A stretch of 64,000 nucleotides of DNA, from positions 1,420,424-1,484,423 of the forward strand of contig CM053256.1 of assembly GCA_028583405.1 (NCBI GenBank), written 5' to 3'. The stretch comes from Pogonophryne albipinna (Eukaryota; Chordata; Actinopteri; Perciformes; Artedidraconidae). A model generated the notes under the pieces. That model was not told the DNA's origin. It worked only from the letters and a program-made list of their open reading frames with translations, and made no database searches. Numbering within the stretch: the stretch's first letter is position 1; each line of letters starts with the position of its first letter. Of this stretch, positions 10,426 through 22,179 are shown piece by piece. Both the position numbers and the translations under genes were made by a program.

Positions 10426-13400
10426 AACCTCAAGCATGGGAAAGCTGATGAAATATCGGAGGACATTTTATATCTCATCACCAAGAGATCTTGTGTTGTG
10501 ATGGCTGCCCTTAAGCATTTGATTATGGGAGCAGCATTAGTTTTGCTGCCCTCCAGTCAGAAGCTCATCCCTCACCGACTTGTTGCTTCTCACATTTTAA
10601 CCTTGAATATGTACTGTTTGAATCTGGAGGTCATGTCACTGTTTTCATGACTGTAGTAGTTTTAGTGGCAGTTAGGCCATGAGGTGCGAAAATGTCTTTG
10701 TTGTCTAAACTTGAGTTATTTTTAAACGCTATATTGTTAGAGTTACAGACAAACTAACAATGTCATCTCTAAACTTTTGGGCTGAGAGTTGCACTCACTG
10801 GCAAAAAGCCCATTCACTCCTACTGAAGATAACATTTGAAAATGATAAGCAAACGATGCCATAACACGAGTGAGACAAATGATTTATTGGGGACTATTTT
10901 CAGCCACAAATACGGTTCAATAGTGAGTTTTTTACAATAGCAAGTCAGTTCACTCAAAATTAACTGCAGTGTCAATTGTAATAAATTACCTTTCACAGAG
11001 GTCAAAGGTGTAGTCCACTGTTTTTGTTTGTAATAGTTTTTACATCAATGACATATAGAGGTACGATGCCGTGCTTTGGCCACAGAGATAAGTTAGTGGG
11101 ATCAATTCCTTGGTGGTTTTTGATAATATAGAAAAGCCAGGCCTTTTTGTTTGTGTTGAAAAGATCTCAGTCTAAAGAAAACACGATACATGATAATTAT
11201 GGATGAGATGTAAAACTAATACAACAACTGCTATTATTAGCCAAATGCACCAGATTACCTCACATTAATCGAACGGCAATAACATGAATCAATAATGTTG
11301 TATCGGTCGTTGCCGTGTTTTACAGATTTCCACAACAAAAGGAGTAGTATCATAACTGAAGCTGCAGCCGAAGGGAAATACACAAGAGGTATTTGATTAC
11401 TCGGGTACATACAGTAGTTACCGTGTATTGACTATTGACTCAAGTTTTAAACGAAGAGATTGGTCAAGAGGGACATTAAAACGTCATCTTATATATTTTG
11501 AGCATTATTGTTAAACACGTATCGTTAGTCCAGTTCTCTAACTGTTAAGGAAGATTATCTTTACGTGTGTTTGTCTTTCAAGTACTTATGTTAAAAATAT
11601 GTTTTAATAGAAGTGCCCATGACAAGCTATGGCGTACAACTGTCCTTGAAATGTGCTTTTATTTAACTAAAGGCTTGAGTGTCCAAAGCTGCCATACCAA
11701 ATGCTAGGACACGATAAAAACATACAAAGTATTTCTCGTAAATCCCTAAATCCTTTGTCCTTTCCGGTCCATGTCCTCAATTTCCAACAACTTCCCCCTC
11801 TTCACTCCCACCAAAACCACGTCCCCTCCATCTTTTTCCACTCCGCAGAAAGACAGCAGAGAGGGAAGATGATGTGTGACAGATGCCACATTTCGACTTT
11901 CTGTCAGGGAGATTAATATTGACACAGTGTGTTTCTTACCAGGGGCTTGTTGACTGTGTGTGTTGGCCTTTGATTTCATTATCCTCTGCTCAGCCACTTT
12001 TTTCTTAAGAATCAGACAATAACAGATGTGGCGATTGAAATAGAGACACTGATGTTGGAGGGGCTGAGTGAACAAGTCATATTGCCGGGGGGGTCGGCCA
12101 TCAGTCCTGTTTGCCGTGGAAGTGTAAACTCCCCGAGGATATCCAGAGACCCTTCAGTTTGATCAACCCCTTCAGTAGAGTGGCCCACGAGCTGCTGCGG
12201 TACAAAGTGTCCTAGCTGTTTCCAAACACATGAGAACTCAACGCTACTTTACCTTCATGTCATTCGTTTTTCTCAATTTGAGACTCTACCGTACCACATT
12301 ATAGAGCAAATATTGTACTTTTGACTACACTTGCTGTATTTGACGGATACAGTTGGTGAGTGCTTGGCATATTAATACTTTAAAAACCTATTTGGCAAAA
12401 GTATGCATCATTATTCAACACATTTAAAGCCTCACTGACACTGGATTTTTATTTTTTATTTGAAAGATTTTGTTGTTTGAGATGCTTTTATTTGAAAGTG
12501 ACAAAGAGACTGATTTTAGGTTGATCTTTGAGAGTTAAAAAGACATCAATATATATTAAATTACATAGAATTGGTGATACTTAGCTTTTATTAAAGCATT
12601 GTTTGCATGATATGTACTGAGCGTGATGTTTACATTTAGAAATAGGTTTCTCTGTGCTCTCTGGTCGAAGAACTTTGGAACAGTATCGCTGTTTCTAAAA
12701 GATATTCTTTAGGAAATCTGTGCTGCAATTATACTCTCATACAGAATAGGATTAGATCAGCTGCAATATCTGTCTGATATGATACTCAAAGTATTTTTTA
12801 CGTTAGCCATGGTACAACATTCAAAAGCTGCTCATCCATTCATCACAAATAAAGGACGCAATATGTCAGTGGCTATAATAATATAAACTATTATACGAGA
12901 AGATGTTATTATAGTTGGTTTGCAATAATAGGATTTGAGCTCATGGGCTGGGGATGTTTTAAGGTTTTTGGAAAGTTCCAATTTTCATGTTTGTCTAGGA
13001 AAGATGTGATGTTAATAAGCTCATATATTTGTATACATAAGTCTTTTTTTATGTAAGCAGGGTACAGGCTCTGTAAATGTTTACTACGACTGTAAGACTT
13101 TCACTTGTTTTTATTTCCCTAAGTATGTCTCCCTCCAATGTATGAGAGTATTTGAACTGGTATTCTGGCCATTGTAATATTGGACGTATTGGACCTTACT
13201 CATGTTGACTATTTTGGTTGTATTAAAGTAAGAATGAGATACAATTTTCAGAACTTTTTGAGCAAGCATAATGAAGAAAATATCAAAATATATAATCCAT
13301 TGTTTTCAAAATACAGGTCAGCATCTCGGTACAACCCTATATGTTGAAGGATGTACAGTGTGTGGTTTAGAATTGGAGAAGAAAACTGGTTTAGTATTTG

Positions 13401-13980
13401 TTCCTCAGTCAGACCCTCCTAAGTGCTCATATGTTCTCTGATCTACTTGCCTGTTATGGCTGTAGATAGACTTATAGATTTGGCAGAGCGTAATAAAATC
13501 GAATTGATTCAAATGTAATTCCTTTTGTTGATTTGAGCAATCTACAAGTGGCTTCATGTCTCCGAGGCAAAGCTGGCCGGCCTTCATCTCTAACTTGTAA
13601 GCCTCTGAGAACTTTCCGACGCCTATCGAAGCATTTCTGAGCTGAAATACAAGAGATGGATCCTACAGCTTCCTGATTTAGTAATTTCAAAGCGTGGGGC
13701 TTGCTGTTAGTGGGAGAATAAAATCAATAGGCCTCTCTGGAGAGGAGTAGGTATAGCTTGTAGTCCTATGATATGAGAAGAGGATCCAAACAGGAAACAC
13801 AGGAGGAAATAGGGAGGAGCAAAGCAGCTTCAGCGCATAAACAAATAGAAAGCAAAGTAGGGGAGATAATGCAAGAAGGAGACAAGAGACCGGTGGGGGA
13901 AACAGTTGTCGCCAGAGACTTTTATTGACTTTTTCCCCCCTCCTCTGCACACGTGACTACCAGATAAATTCACACACAGT
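10426..13980. other. Unique non-coding DNA, AT-rich
   Basis: About 3.5 kb without supported exons or identifiable repeats. Open frames are below 110 codons and lack coding character. A short CpG-retaining part near 12080-12200 (GCCGGGGGGGTCGGCCATCA) may be conserved non-coding DNA, but I cannot test this. Confidence 0.4.
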
Positions 13981-14030
13981 GAGAGGGAGAAGGGTAGTGA
14001 GGGGAGAGAGAGAGAGAAATGAGAAAATAA
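13981..14030 (+). repeat. Short polypurine/(GA)n tract
   Basis: GAGAGGGAGAAGGG followed by (GA)n reaching AAATGAGAAAATAAA. It is purine-biased on the plus strand and lies directly before a CpG-bearing segment (14040-14110). Confidence 0.6.
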
Positions 14031-14456
14031 ATTACTCTGGAAAGATATGACGATAGGCTACACGCGGCTTTAAATCTAAAAAGGGAATTCGCGACACGCT
14101 CGACCAATTTGTCACTGTGCTTTTTGCCTCTTTTCATTTCTTTTTTGCTACTTCCCCCCTTCTATTATTTTTCACCCCTCAATACCCTGATGCCCCTAAT
14201 TTACCTCACTTTTCCCCTGCAGGCCTGTCCAATTTTTCTTCACCCTATGTTTTCCAAATGTAGTCTTCAGGATCTAAACATTGAGGTGTTGTCATGTGAG
14301 CAGGATCTTTCACTTTTCTTTATTCCTAACCTAGGATACCTGTCATGTCCAAGTCTTAATATATGGCTTTGCAATCTATGACAAATCCATAAATCTATCC
14401 ACCTCAGCTCGTCTTTCAATAGGTTTCCCTTCATTAGTAACTACAATCACATTTGT

Positions 14457-14482
14457 GCCTCCTCCTCCTCCTCCTCCTCCTG
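14457..14482 (+). repeat. (CCT)n trinucleotide microsatellite
   Basis: About eight CCT units in a row, read as polyproline in one plus-strand frame. It is a simple repeat, not a coding domain. Confidence 0.9.
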
Positions 14483-14659
14483 TTCTGCTAACATGGGTCT
14501 ATCAAAATCTGGGGGGAAAAGGAGGAAATGAGATGCATCGTATAAAAGAAAAGAATGATCGCACCCACAGTAAAGGATGTCTGGAAAATAGGTGGAAGAA
14601 TGGAATGGAAAGGAGAAAAGAAAGAAAAGACTTAAAGTATACCCCCCTCTCTTTTATTT

Positions 14660-14960
14660 AATTTAGACGCCAGGCGAAAATCGATCCTGCCATTCGATAC
14701 GCAATCCGAATCAAGGCGAATTAAGCGGGCGGAAATTAACTCTGAAAATATTTTTGATGGAGTGGCTTGTAGTCTCTCGGCCAAATGGACTGCAAAGTGG
14801 AACAAATGACAGGGGCCTAGTGGTGGAGACAGCGCCGCTCCATCTTCCATTAGGCCGTAATGGGATAGGTCCAGCCCCCTAGCTCGACTCGGCTGCATTA
14901 ATCAAAACAGCCGCTATATGAAGATTTATGGTTCTCCACTCCACCGGAGCCGGAGCCAGT
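14660..14960. promoter_or_regulatory. Candidate conserved non-coding element (enhancer-like)
   Basis: About 300 bases change abruptly to balanced base composition with many retained CpGs and AATTA/TTAAT homeodomain-type cores, for example GGCGAATTAAGCGGGCGG and GGCTGCATTAATCAAAACAG. A purine-rich tract lies just before it (14580-14640) and a pyrimidine tract just after (14998-15072). No frame stays open through it with coding character. Inference: a vertebrate-type conserved enhancer. I cannot check conservation here. Confidence 0.45.
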
Positions 14961-14997
14961 TCTCGGTGCGTATGTTTGAAGGAGGGGGTCGGGAGTC

Positions 14998-15072
14998 TCC
15001 CCCCTCTTTGCCTTTCTCTCTCTTTCACTCTCTCTCTCTCTCTCTCTTCCTCTCTCCCCCTTTTTCTCCATC
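14998..15072 (+). repeat. Polypyrimidine/(CT)n tract
   Basis: TCTCTCTTTCACTCTCTCTC and neighbours, almost pure C and T on the plus strand. It encodes only serine- and leucine-rich chance peptides. Confidence 0.8.
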
Positions 15073-15404
15073 CATCCTACAGACTTTGCCCCTACCTGTG
15101 GGCCTGCGTGTCGCGCCTTTACGCACACCCACCTTTAATCCAGACACTGTGTATTCGCATTTTGTAATTTTTGTCAACAGGCGTGTCAAACCCCTGATTC
15201 TTATGTTGACTTGGTAATAAACCTGTAATAGCAGGTCTATATGCATATGAGCATGGCGTGTAATCAAACATTGTGTTAAGTGCAGTGGTGGGAAATAAAT
15301 AAAAGGCTCTAGATGACCTTCAGACAACATAAGACCAAATGTAAACAAAAACTCAGACAAGTTTTTTCATCCTCTGTGTGGTTAATAATTATAGTGATAT
15401 GGTC

Positions 15405-15583
15405 ATTGTGGCCATGAGGTAGTGTGGTTGTATACGAATCGAATGGTTGGTGGTTTGATTCCCACCCCCTGCAGCGAACATGTCAATTTGTCCTTGTGCA
15501 AGATACTTAACCCCAAATTGCCTTAGAAAAAAAGCGCTTTGATGGATCGTAAAGACTGGAAAAGCACCATTTACCATTAACCA
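15405..15583 (+). mobile_element. tRNA-derived SINE
   Basis: The head resembles a tRNA gene: an A-box-like TGAGGTAGTGTGGTTG (15415-15430) and a B box GGTTTGATTCC (15452-15462) about 30 bases on. It is followed by the fish SINE body CACCCCCTGCAGCGAACATG, CTTGTGCAAGATACTTAACC and a weak tail of ATTTACCATTAACCA type. RNA polymerase III would transcribe an active copy from the internal A and B boxes, and a LINE would supply the reverse transcriptase. The body is degraded (A-rich insertion near 15528), so this is an old copy. Confidence 0.75.
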
Positions 15584-16036
15584 TATACAGTTGTAGTTTG
15601 TTGCCTGATAAATCAAAATGCCAATCAACTAGTCTCCAGATAAAAATGCCAAGTATGCAGGCCCGCCCTCATCATTAATAGTTTTTAGTCTTCAGTCTCC
15701 TGAGGAACTTCTCCGAGCCGTACAGTTTGCCAGTTGTCACCTCTTACCCGTAGCAGCAGACAAACCAAATGGGCATCCTCTGGCGTGCAGTATTGAGACT
15801 TTAGATTACAGCCTGTATTGCTGCAGCCCCTCTCTCCCAAGAAAGCCCATTAGGAGTGTGTAGAGCGCAGAGCTGCTGTGACGAGCCGAAGGGACAGACA
15901 GGGGGAGACAGTGTGACGGAGAAGAGTGTGTGGCGGCTCAAGTAGATTGGAGCTGGGATCCATCCAAAAAACTTCAGCCAAGTTTTGATGAGATGAGACT
16001 GATCGGACCCACTGCTGAGAGACCCTGTTTGACTTT

Positions 16037-16038
<2 letters not shown>
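15584..16038. other. Non-coding DNA between SINE and GT array
   Basis: Contains CpG-bearing, repeat-poor sequence (15690-15960) but no frame or splice pair I can support. Confidence 0.35.

Positions 16039-16074
<36 letters not shown>
16039..16074 (+). repeat. (GT)18 microsatellite
   Basis: An uninterrupted GT run of about 36 bases, followed by GGATGGATG. Confidence 0.95.
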
Positions 16075-16076
<2 letters not shown>

Positions 16077-16099
16077 ATGGATGATCTTTCCCCACTCCC

Positions 16100-16405
16100 A
16101 ATCTTTTCACACACACTCACTTTTGTATTACCAAACTTTCAAAGCTCTTTCCCTCCCTTAACCTCTGTATCTTGTCACTGTTTTCCCCATTATTTGTGTC
16201 CCCTCTCTTTCTCCTCCATCCAGCTCTCTATTTTATTCCACTTCACTCTCTATACTCCCTCATTCCCCATCCTCTGGCCTCTAACTCTCCCATGCGGATA
16301 AGCAAACCAGCATGGAGACATCTCTATATCCATCTATCTATCTCTCCTTTCCTTTTGCCCTCTCTGTTTTTCCCCTTTTCCTTTCTTCTCCCTCTTTTCC
16401 TCGCG
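16100..16405 (+). repeat. Pyrimidine-rich tract
   Basis: About 300 bases strongly biased to C and T on the plus strand, with CTATCTATC and TTTTCCTTTCTTC clusters. It is followed at 16405-16470 by CpG-bearing DNA with TTTGAATTAGAATCG, which may be a short conserved element. Confidence 0.65.
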
Positions 16406-16599
16406 AGCAAAGGGGAAGCTCGCTGCCAGTTTCAGTCTGCCGAAGGGTTTATTTGAATTAGAATCGCTTCAATCTCCTCACTTCCCCCCCGTTCCGTTCT
16501 CTCCACCTTATTCGCTTTCTTACCTCTTTCCTTCGGATGAGGGTGACTCCCACCTTTTTCCTTGCTGACGGCCTCTCCAGGGTCCCGTCAATGCCAGGC

Positions 16600-16725
16600 A
16601 ACTTTGTTTTGTAGATGGAAGTGGTGGAAAGCGGGGTTGGAAGGAGAGAGGAAACGAGGGAGAGGAAAAGTAGAGGTGGGAGAGTGGGAGCTGGAGAGGG
16701 GTCAGGGGAGAGCTGTTAGTCGGTG
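16600..16725 (+). repeat. Purine-rich tract
   Basis: GGAAGGAGAGAGGAAACGAG and similar G/A-rich DNA on the plus strand, the opposite bias to the tract at 16100-16405. Confidence 0.6.
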
Positions 16726-17394
16726 TACTTTAGTTCCTTCTTCCTCTCACGCCTCATTCCACCCAGATTAGGACCTGTAAATGGCTTTAGGCTACCTCAC
16801 CTGGCTTTGGATCTCCCAGGAATACAGGCAAACTATTACCTTTTACTCTCTCATTATCACACACTCAGACTTATCTTGCCTTAAAATGTCTCCCCCTCCT
16901 GCTTTTATTTACTTTGTGTCATTTCTTCCCACACCTGCGTAGTATTTGTCTCCTCATTATGGCCTCCTCAAATGTCTCCAGGAAGGGTCAGTCATCACAC
17001 CTAATCATCTCCTCTGTTAACAGTGACCTATCTCCCTGATAATTCTTCTCTCCCTCTCCTCAGGCTCTAATCCCCCTCCGTTTCCCACCCCTCCTCCTCA
17101 CCCATTAACACACAATTATTTTTGGGGGCCGACACGGGCAAGGGGGAGGAAACGAGGTGTGGAGAACACAGAGAGCCTGTGTCTCTAATGGCTGAGTGAC
17201 ACCAGACGAGCTCATAGATCATGGAGATTATTAATACCACTGTTAAACACCCCATTCAAAGACCCGCCACCATCCGCAGACGCACACACAACCAGAACGC
17301 AAACACACACACATTCCCAGACCCAGAACATCTCTCATTCCCAGCACACATCTTCGTATGAGCTGTCATTCATGCTTGGTAAATCGGCACCAAT

Positions 17395-17645
17395 TTCATT
17401 TGAGTCATTTAAACAATGGCGGGTTCTCATTACAGCATGTGGTTGAGGGGTAGAATCAGATTTACAATTACAACTCTCAGTGGCGGTGCGGGCTATTATT
17501 CACGAGGTTGTTTCCTTATGACTCGCCTCCTCCGATATTTCTAATGACAATAATTCCAGGTTTGATCTGATTATCGTGTATACAGTGAGGTGAGAGATTC
17601 CCTCTGACTTTCCGGTAATGACCAGGGAAATGTGGCCCATCTAGG
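17395..17645. promoter_or_regulatory. Candidate conserved non-coding element
   Basis: Repeat-poor DNA with balanced composition, including CAGTGGCGGTGCGGGCTATT, ATGACAATAATTCCAGG and TGATTATCGTGTA. It ends at the GT array starting at 17679. The call rests on composition and motif content only. Confidence 0.3.
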
Positions 17646-17676
17646 GAGAGCAGATTGAAAGGCAGGCAGGGAGGGT

Positions 17677-17678
<2 letters not shown>

Positions 17679-17715
<37 letters not shown>

Positions 17716-17775
17716 TGTGTGTGTGTGTATGTGTGTGTGTGCGCGTGTGTGTGTGTGCGTGTGTGTGTGTGTGTG
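17679..17775 (+). repeat. Imperfect (GT)n microsatellite
   Basis: About 97 bases of GT units broken by AT and GC variants (GTAT, GCGC). Confidence 0.95.
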
Positions 17776-18879
17776 CATCAATGACCTGTCCGTTTAACCG
17801 TTAGGGTTCTGGGGAGATGGCAGGGGGAGCCAGGCGTCCCCGGAGAGCTGGGTCTGGGGAAATCACACTCTCACTTTCACCAAACAACCTGGAGGCTGCA
17901 TGGCAGCTGGCAGCAGCCAATACACACACTCCCACTCCCCATATCCTAGTTTATATGCAAAGAGACCCTTAAACACACTGGATCTGTGATGTATGGCCTG
18001 CATTCAAAAAATTCAGTGAGAATCCCATAGCTCCTTTAGACAGCCAGATGATCTGTTCTTTCTAACATTACATAATTTCAGCCATTCTTTATAATATTTA
18101 TTGACAGTTTTGTACACCAATCCCTTGCAACATCCCTAACTTTCCGCGTTTGGGCATTACACTTGCAGGAGTCAATAACAAAAGGAGTTTTATAGTCAAA
18201 GCAGGTGTATAAAAGCTTACTTTAGTGTTCCACTGCTCCATTAGCTGATCTCAGGTCTCCCTGTGAGTTCTGCTAGTGCCAGCTCATTGATTCCTTAACT
18301 AATCACTCTAATTAAAATGCCTTTTATTCATTCAATGGTTTACACGGCAGCCTAATACTTCCACAGTTCCATTGCCGCACAACATTTCTGTCAACAATTG
18401 CCTGAAAAAAATATCTACACTTGTACAAATGTGCCTTTTTTATTTTCAAAAAGTTCCAACAACTCACAGTTTAATTAGGCTGGGTTAGCAAGTGCAACAC
18501 TAACATGTATGAAGCTACCATGCTGTCTGCTCCTTCAAATACTTTGTCACCTAAGGAAATTCGTTTCCTGTTTATGCTGCATGTTATAAATCGTTCTCTT
18601 TGTCTGTGAATGATTCAGGCAGAAAGAATTTACACCCTCATTATATGGAGAAATTAGAATAGTATAGTCATTAAATAATTAAAAAATACTGCCAAAGAAT
18701 TATACGTTGTCTCAAGCTGTCTCACTTTGATGGATGTCTGTTTATGACTCGTTCCGCTTAGAAATTCCTACAACATTTCTTTCCTGATAATATATCAATT
18801 TATCAGTGGAGATTTTTATGTTAATATCCTCTCCCCCCCCCCTTCCCTTTTTAAAATAAAGTATCTCACTCACAAATGA
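17776..18879. other. Unique non-coding DNA
   Basis: No supported exon. A repeat-poor part at about 18220-18360, with TTAACTAATCACTCTAATTA, carries several homeodomain-type cores. A poly-C run lies at 18833-18842. Confidence 0.35.
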
Positions 18880-19735
18880 TCTCGAACTAATTAAGCAGGC
18901 GTTAATTAAAAATGCGAGAGAGGATGAACGTGGTAGAATTGTTATGGAAACGTTGAAGTTAATCAAGCTCTCAAATTATTGATAACATCCTTAGAACAGT
19001 GATCGATCGGGAAGACATTAAGTGGCAAAATAAAACAACCGCATTCACATGTGATGGGTGTGTGCGTAGAGCAATGTGCAAAAACAATTAGGTGCATAAT
19101 ACATAATATTAGTCCACACGACAAATCGGATATATTTTGTGTCTTTTCCAAACTTGCCTTGCGAGTCCATTGCTCGTGCGTGTGGGCGTGTGCACGATAG
19201 TTTGTGGGGGTGGAGGGAGAGGGGGGGGGTCTCTTTATCACACAAACGCCATTAATCAAATTTGCCCGTTTCAAATTGCATTGTGAACTCCAAGAGACCG
19301 AGATATTGACGTCTGTTGATATGAATATTTCCCCTCTTTGCACGGCTTTGCGCCTGTTTTAAAGGCAGCGTGGCTCCCGGTGTGTTCCCATGTTTCTCCC
19401 CCTGCCTACACGTCTGTTTACTCCGCTGTCAGAGCCTGTGTGGCATGTACTTACAAGACGCTTCATCATCGCACCAGCGATAGGAGCAATTCACCCATAA
19501 AGTGGGTCTTTCGCCCATAAATAATATTCAAGTCGCTCTATTGTTAAGTGAAAAGTTGACTGGTGTTTGATTTTTTTTCTTCTTTTTTTTCTCTTCTTCT
19601 TCTTTTCCGCGGCGACCTCGGGTTAGGACTCATACATCACGGGATGACAGCTATAGAAAGGCCCTAAATTAGCAACTAAATCGAATATTGATCAGCTATG
19701 TGCGGCCCTGCGAGTCGCGCCTCCTTGCCGTTTTT
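18880..19735. promoter_or_regulatory. Cluster of candidate conserved non-coding elements
   Basis: Three repeat-poor segments follow each other. At 18880-19080 there are ACTAATTAAGCAGGCGTTAA and GATCGATCGGGAAGACATTA. At 19235-19530 there are CGCCATTAATCAAATTTGCC and GACGTCTGTTGATATGAATA. At 19605-19735 there are CGCGGCGACCTCGGG and CAACTAAATCGAATATTGAT. All keep CpGs and TAAT cores, with G-runs and T-runs between them. No coding frame fits across them. This looks like enhancer-type conserved DNA of a developmental locus. The call is inference from composition. Confidence 0.4.
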
Positions 19736-19862
19736 TCCAGAGAGAAAGAGAGAGAGAAGGGGAGGGGGGAGGTTGGGATGTGGGGGGGGGGGGGGTGAAA
19801 GCGAGAGATAGAGGGGGGGGCGGAGGGGGCGGTGAAAGGTGCTTCTCTCTCCTCTCTTTCTC
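19736..19862 (+). repeat. G-run and purine-rich tract followed by (CT)n
   Basis: GA-rich DNA with two G homopolymers (around 19780 and 19815), then CTCTCTCCTCTCTTTCTCTC. The homopolymers are likely to be unreliable in short-read assemblies. Confidence 0.8.
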
Positions 19863-19942
19863 TCTGTTTGACTTTAAGTGTTTGTGTGTGTTTTATTGCC
19901 CATCGGTTTGGATTCAAAGCATCTGTCTTGGAGTTAAATGTT

Positions 19943-20278
19943 TAGATTCAAGATTCAAAGGCTTTATTGTCATATGCACAGTAGCTACAGTGTTGATATG
20001 GCAATGAAAATCCCAGGATTATCCAACAAAATGCAACATAAGTAAGACAATGAATAAAAAAAATGACAAAATAGTGCAATATTATCTTGCAAGATATAGC
20101 GCAAGTAATGCAGATGAAGTAATACATCTCCCAAAAAATAAATACAATAAGCTAAACGTTGCAGAGAATGTTGTAAATGAACATTCATTTTTTTGCAAAT
20201 GAGGAAATAACATGATCTCTGTATTTCAGGGTGTGAGCAGCCTGCAGAACTATCCATTTCACGCTTTAGCTGTCCATA
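19943..20278 (-). mobile_element. Fish retroposon 3' end (LINE or SINE), minus strand
   Basis: On the minus strand the sequence ends TGACAATAAAGCCTTTGAAT and then a short TTGAATC repeat, the tail of a common fish non-LTR retroposon. The body (up to about 20278) includes the minus-strand motif CAGGCTGCTCACACCCTGAA. No RT frame remains. The family assignment is from memory of the tail type and is not certain. Confidence 0.55.
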
Positions 20279-20284
20279 CACCCA

Positions 20285-20735
20285 CCCCCCCCTGCGAGCT
20301 CCCTTATTTGTTTACATAAAGTTCAAATGAAGTCCCTCATTACCCACTCGCCTATTGGCTCCTGTTATGGATCATTGGCTGTGTTGGCGCTGTTGCATCG
20401 ACTTCCCCCTTATCCCCGCTGCTGGCACGAGTGGGAGGTCGGCGGCGCGCAGCGGGGACGCGTTTGATGAACCGATCAAGGGGGCTCTCGCGCTCCCCCG
20501 GGAAGCGTTGTGTGTCCGGGGCGCCGATGAACCCAAGGCCGGGGGGGAGTGGGTGGTCAAGGTTGCCCCGGGTCAGTGAGATTAGCCCCGGCATGCTCTG
20601 CAACAAAGAGCCGGATCGTCAGGTGCCGCCAAGTCTGGATCAAAGTATCGGGTGTAGGACAAGCGGGGCGTAAAACAGGGATGAGCTGCGGATTACAGCG
20701 GGCTAATCGGAAAGGATGCTTTCACTCCATTAATG
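20285..20735. promoter_or_regulatory. CpG-rich block, candidate promoter or conserved element
   Basis: About 450 bases are GC-rich with dense CpG (GGTCGGCGGCGCGCAGCGGG, GTCCGGGGCGCCGATGAACC) in a background that is otherwise AT-rich. Overlapping frames stay open on both strands, which is what GC-rich DNA without coding function gives. I see no acceptor-donor pair that makes a convincing exon. CpG retention in a vertebrate suggests an unmethylated element, such as a promoter, orphan CpG island or poised enhancer. Confidence 0.45.
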
Positions 20736-21685
20736 GATGCTCCAGGATTGGCCAGGGTTTCTATAGTTGTTGTTGTTGATGTGTTTTTTTTGCTTTTGGC
20801 CAAGATTTTGACTTCAATCACAGCCTATTTATACCCATATTTCATAAAATACTTTTGAGTGATTGGAGTGGAAGCAGCACTGAGATCCTTTGCTTATAAT
20901 ACGTGACAAACCAATCTCTAAAAACACTCTTTACAATTCTCAGTCTGTTGAAGTTTTAAGTATTCCTCATGTACATTGAGTGTTTTATCATATTTAGTGC
21001 CACCCTATACTAATGCCATAAAAGCACCGTTTACATTGTTAGCTGTTCATGGTTTTAATTGATATACTAAATTATTCTGCACTGTGTGTACATATACTAT
21101 ATTTCAAGATGATAATGCTATGCACCTATAGTTCCTTCTCACACAGATAACGATAAAGAACAGACCTCTTCGTACCAGACAAATATTTTAATTTCACACA
21201 TATATTTATTGCATTATATTATTTAGACATGTGTCATCTCCTGGTCTCTTACTTATATATCTACAAAGTACTTGCATCACACACAAAACCATCACAATTT
21301 AGAGGTTTTCTTCAGTATGTCTCCCGTAGTCCCATAGTGTTCATGTTGCTGTCCATGGTCCTGCATCAGCAGCCTCTGTCCCGGGACATGTGTTAGGTGT
21401 CCGAGGTCCTGACATTATTTATTATTATTATTAATTTGTAGAAGGGCCAACCAAATTTACCCTTTTTAATAACCTTTTAAACAACCTTTTAAAACTCCCC
21501 CTTATTTATCAATACATTTGCCAGTATATGTTAAATTAGTACATTTCTACACATCAGCCATGTTGTTCAGTTTGGGGTTTCCGAGGCTTTGTCACATCAG
21601 TGGTCCAAACAGCACATTTCCCAGTTGGCATGTTTGTCTTCAGTCTCAGGGGATTTACTGACAATACGGGCTTTAACATAGATTA
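20736..21685. other. AT-rich unique non-coding DNA
   Basis: No exon or recognised repeat. It includes short (GTT)n and (ATT)n runs (20766-20777, 21419-21432). Confidence 0.45.
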
Positions 21686-21996
21686 TATAACAACACATAC
21701 TTTATTAATCCCTCAAGGGGAAATTCAGTTTGCACTTAGTATAAATAAACACAGTACAAATACACATATCCACATGAACTATAGACCATATAGATAAATA
21801 CACACATGCACATGAACTATAGACATGTGGTCTCAAATACACACATGCATTTTATGTTAATAGAGATGTGTTAGAATACAGAAGCTGCCATGTGTAGGTG
21901 CCCTGGGGCAGATGGGGGTTCAGTGCCTTGCTCAATGTCCCTTTGACAGGGCCCAGGAGGTGAACTGGCACCTGTCCAGCTACCAGTCCAATACTC
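21686..21996 (-). mobile_element. Fish SINE/LINE-type retroposon, minus strand
   Basis: On the minus strand the 3' end reads CTGAATTTCCCCTTGAGGGA and then TTAATAAAGTATGTGTTG, the widespread fish retroposon tail. Upstream in element sense lie GGTGCCAGTTCACCTCCTGG, GAGCAAGGCACTGAACCCCC and ACACATGGCAGCTTCTGTAT, the body of a tRNA-type fish SINE. The middle carries local duplications of CACATGAACTATAGAC (about 21772 and 21810). No protein is encoded. Confidence 0.6.
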
Positions 21997-22179
21997 TGTA
22001 CTTATGATATATACCATATCATTAAAAAAAAGAAAAACCCCTTCAAAATCAACACAATCAGGCTTTACATTTGTACTTTTTCATTGTGATAACGAAGAGT
22101 TATCAGTGAGGATTGTTGACATCCACCTGGATCTTCGTTTTCTTCTTAAATATAGACACATTATTTTTCTAGCATTTGG

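Noticed and set aside
10059..10484. 141-codon serine/leucine-rich minus-strand frame
   Set aside because: Complement of a purine tract; overlapping frames are equally open.
15415..15434. let-7-like string as a microRNA gene
   Set aside because: No complementary arm follows within hairpin distance, and the string is the A-box region of a tRNA-derived SINE.
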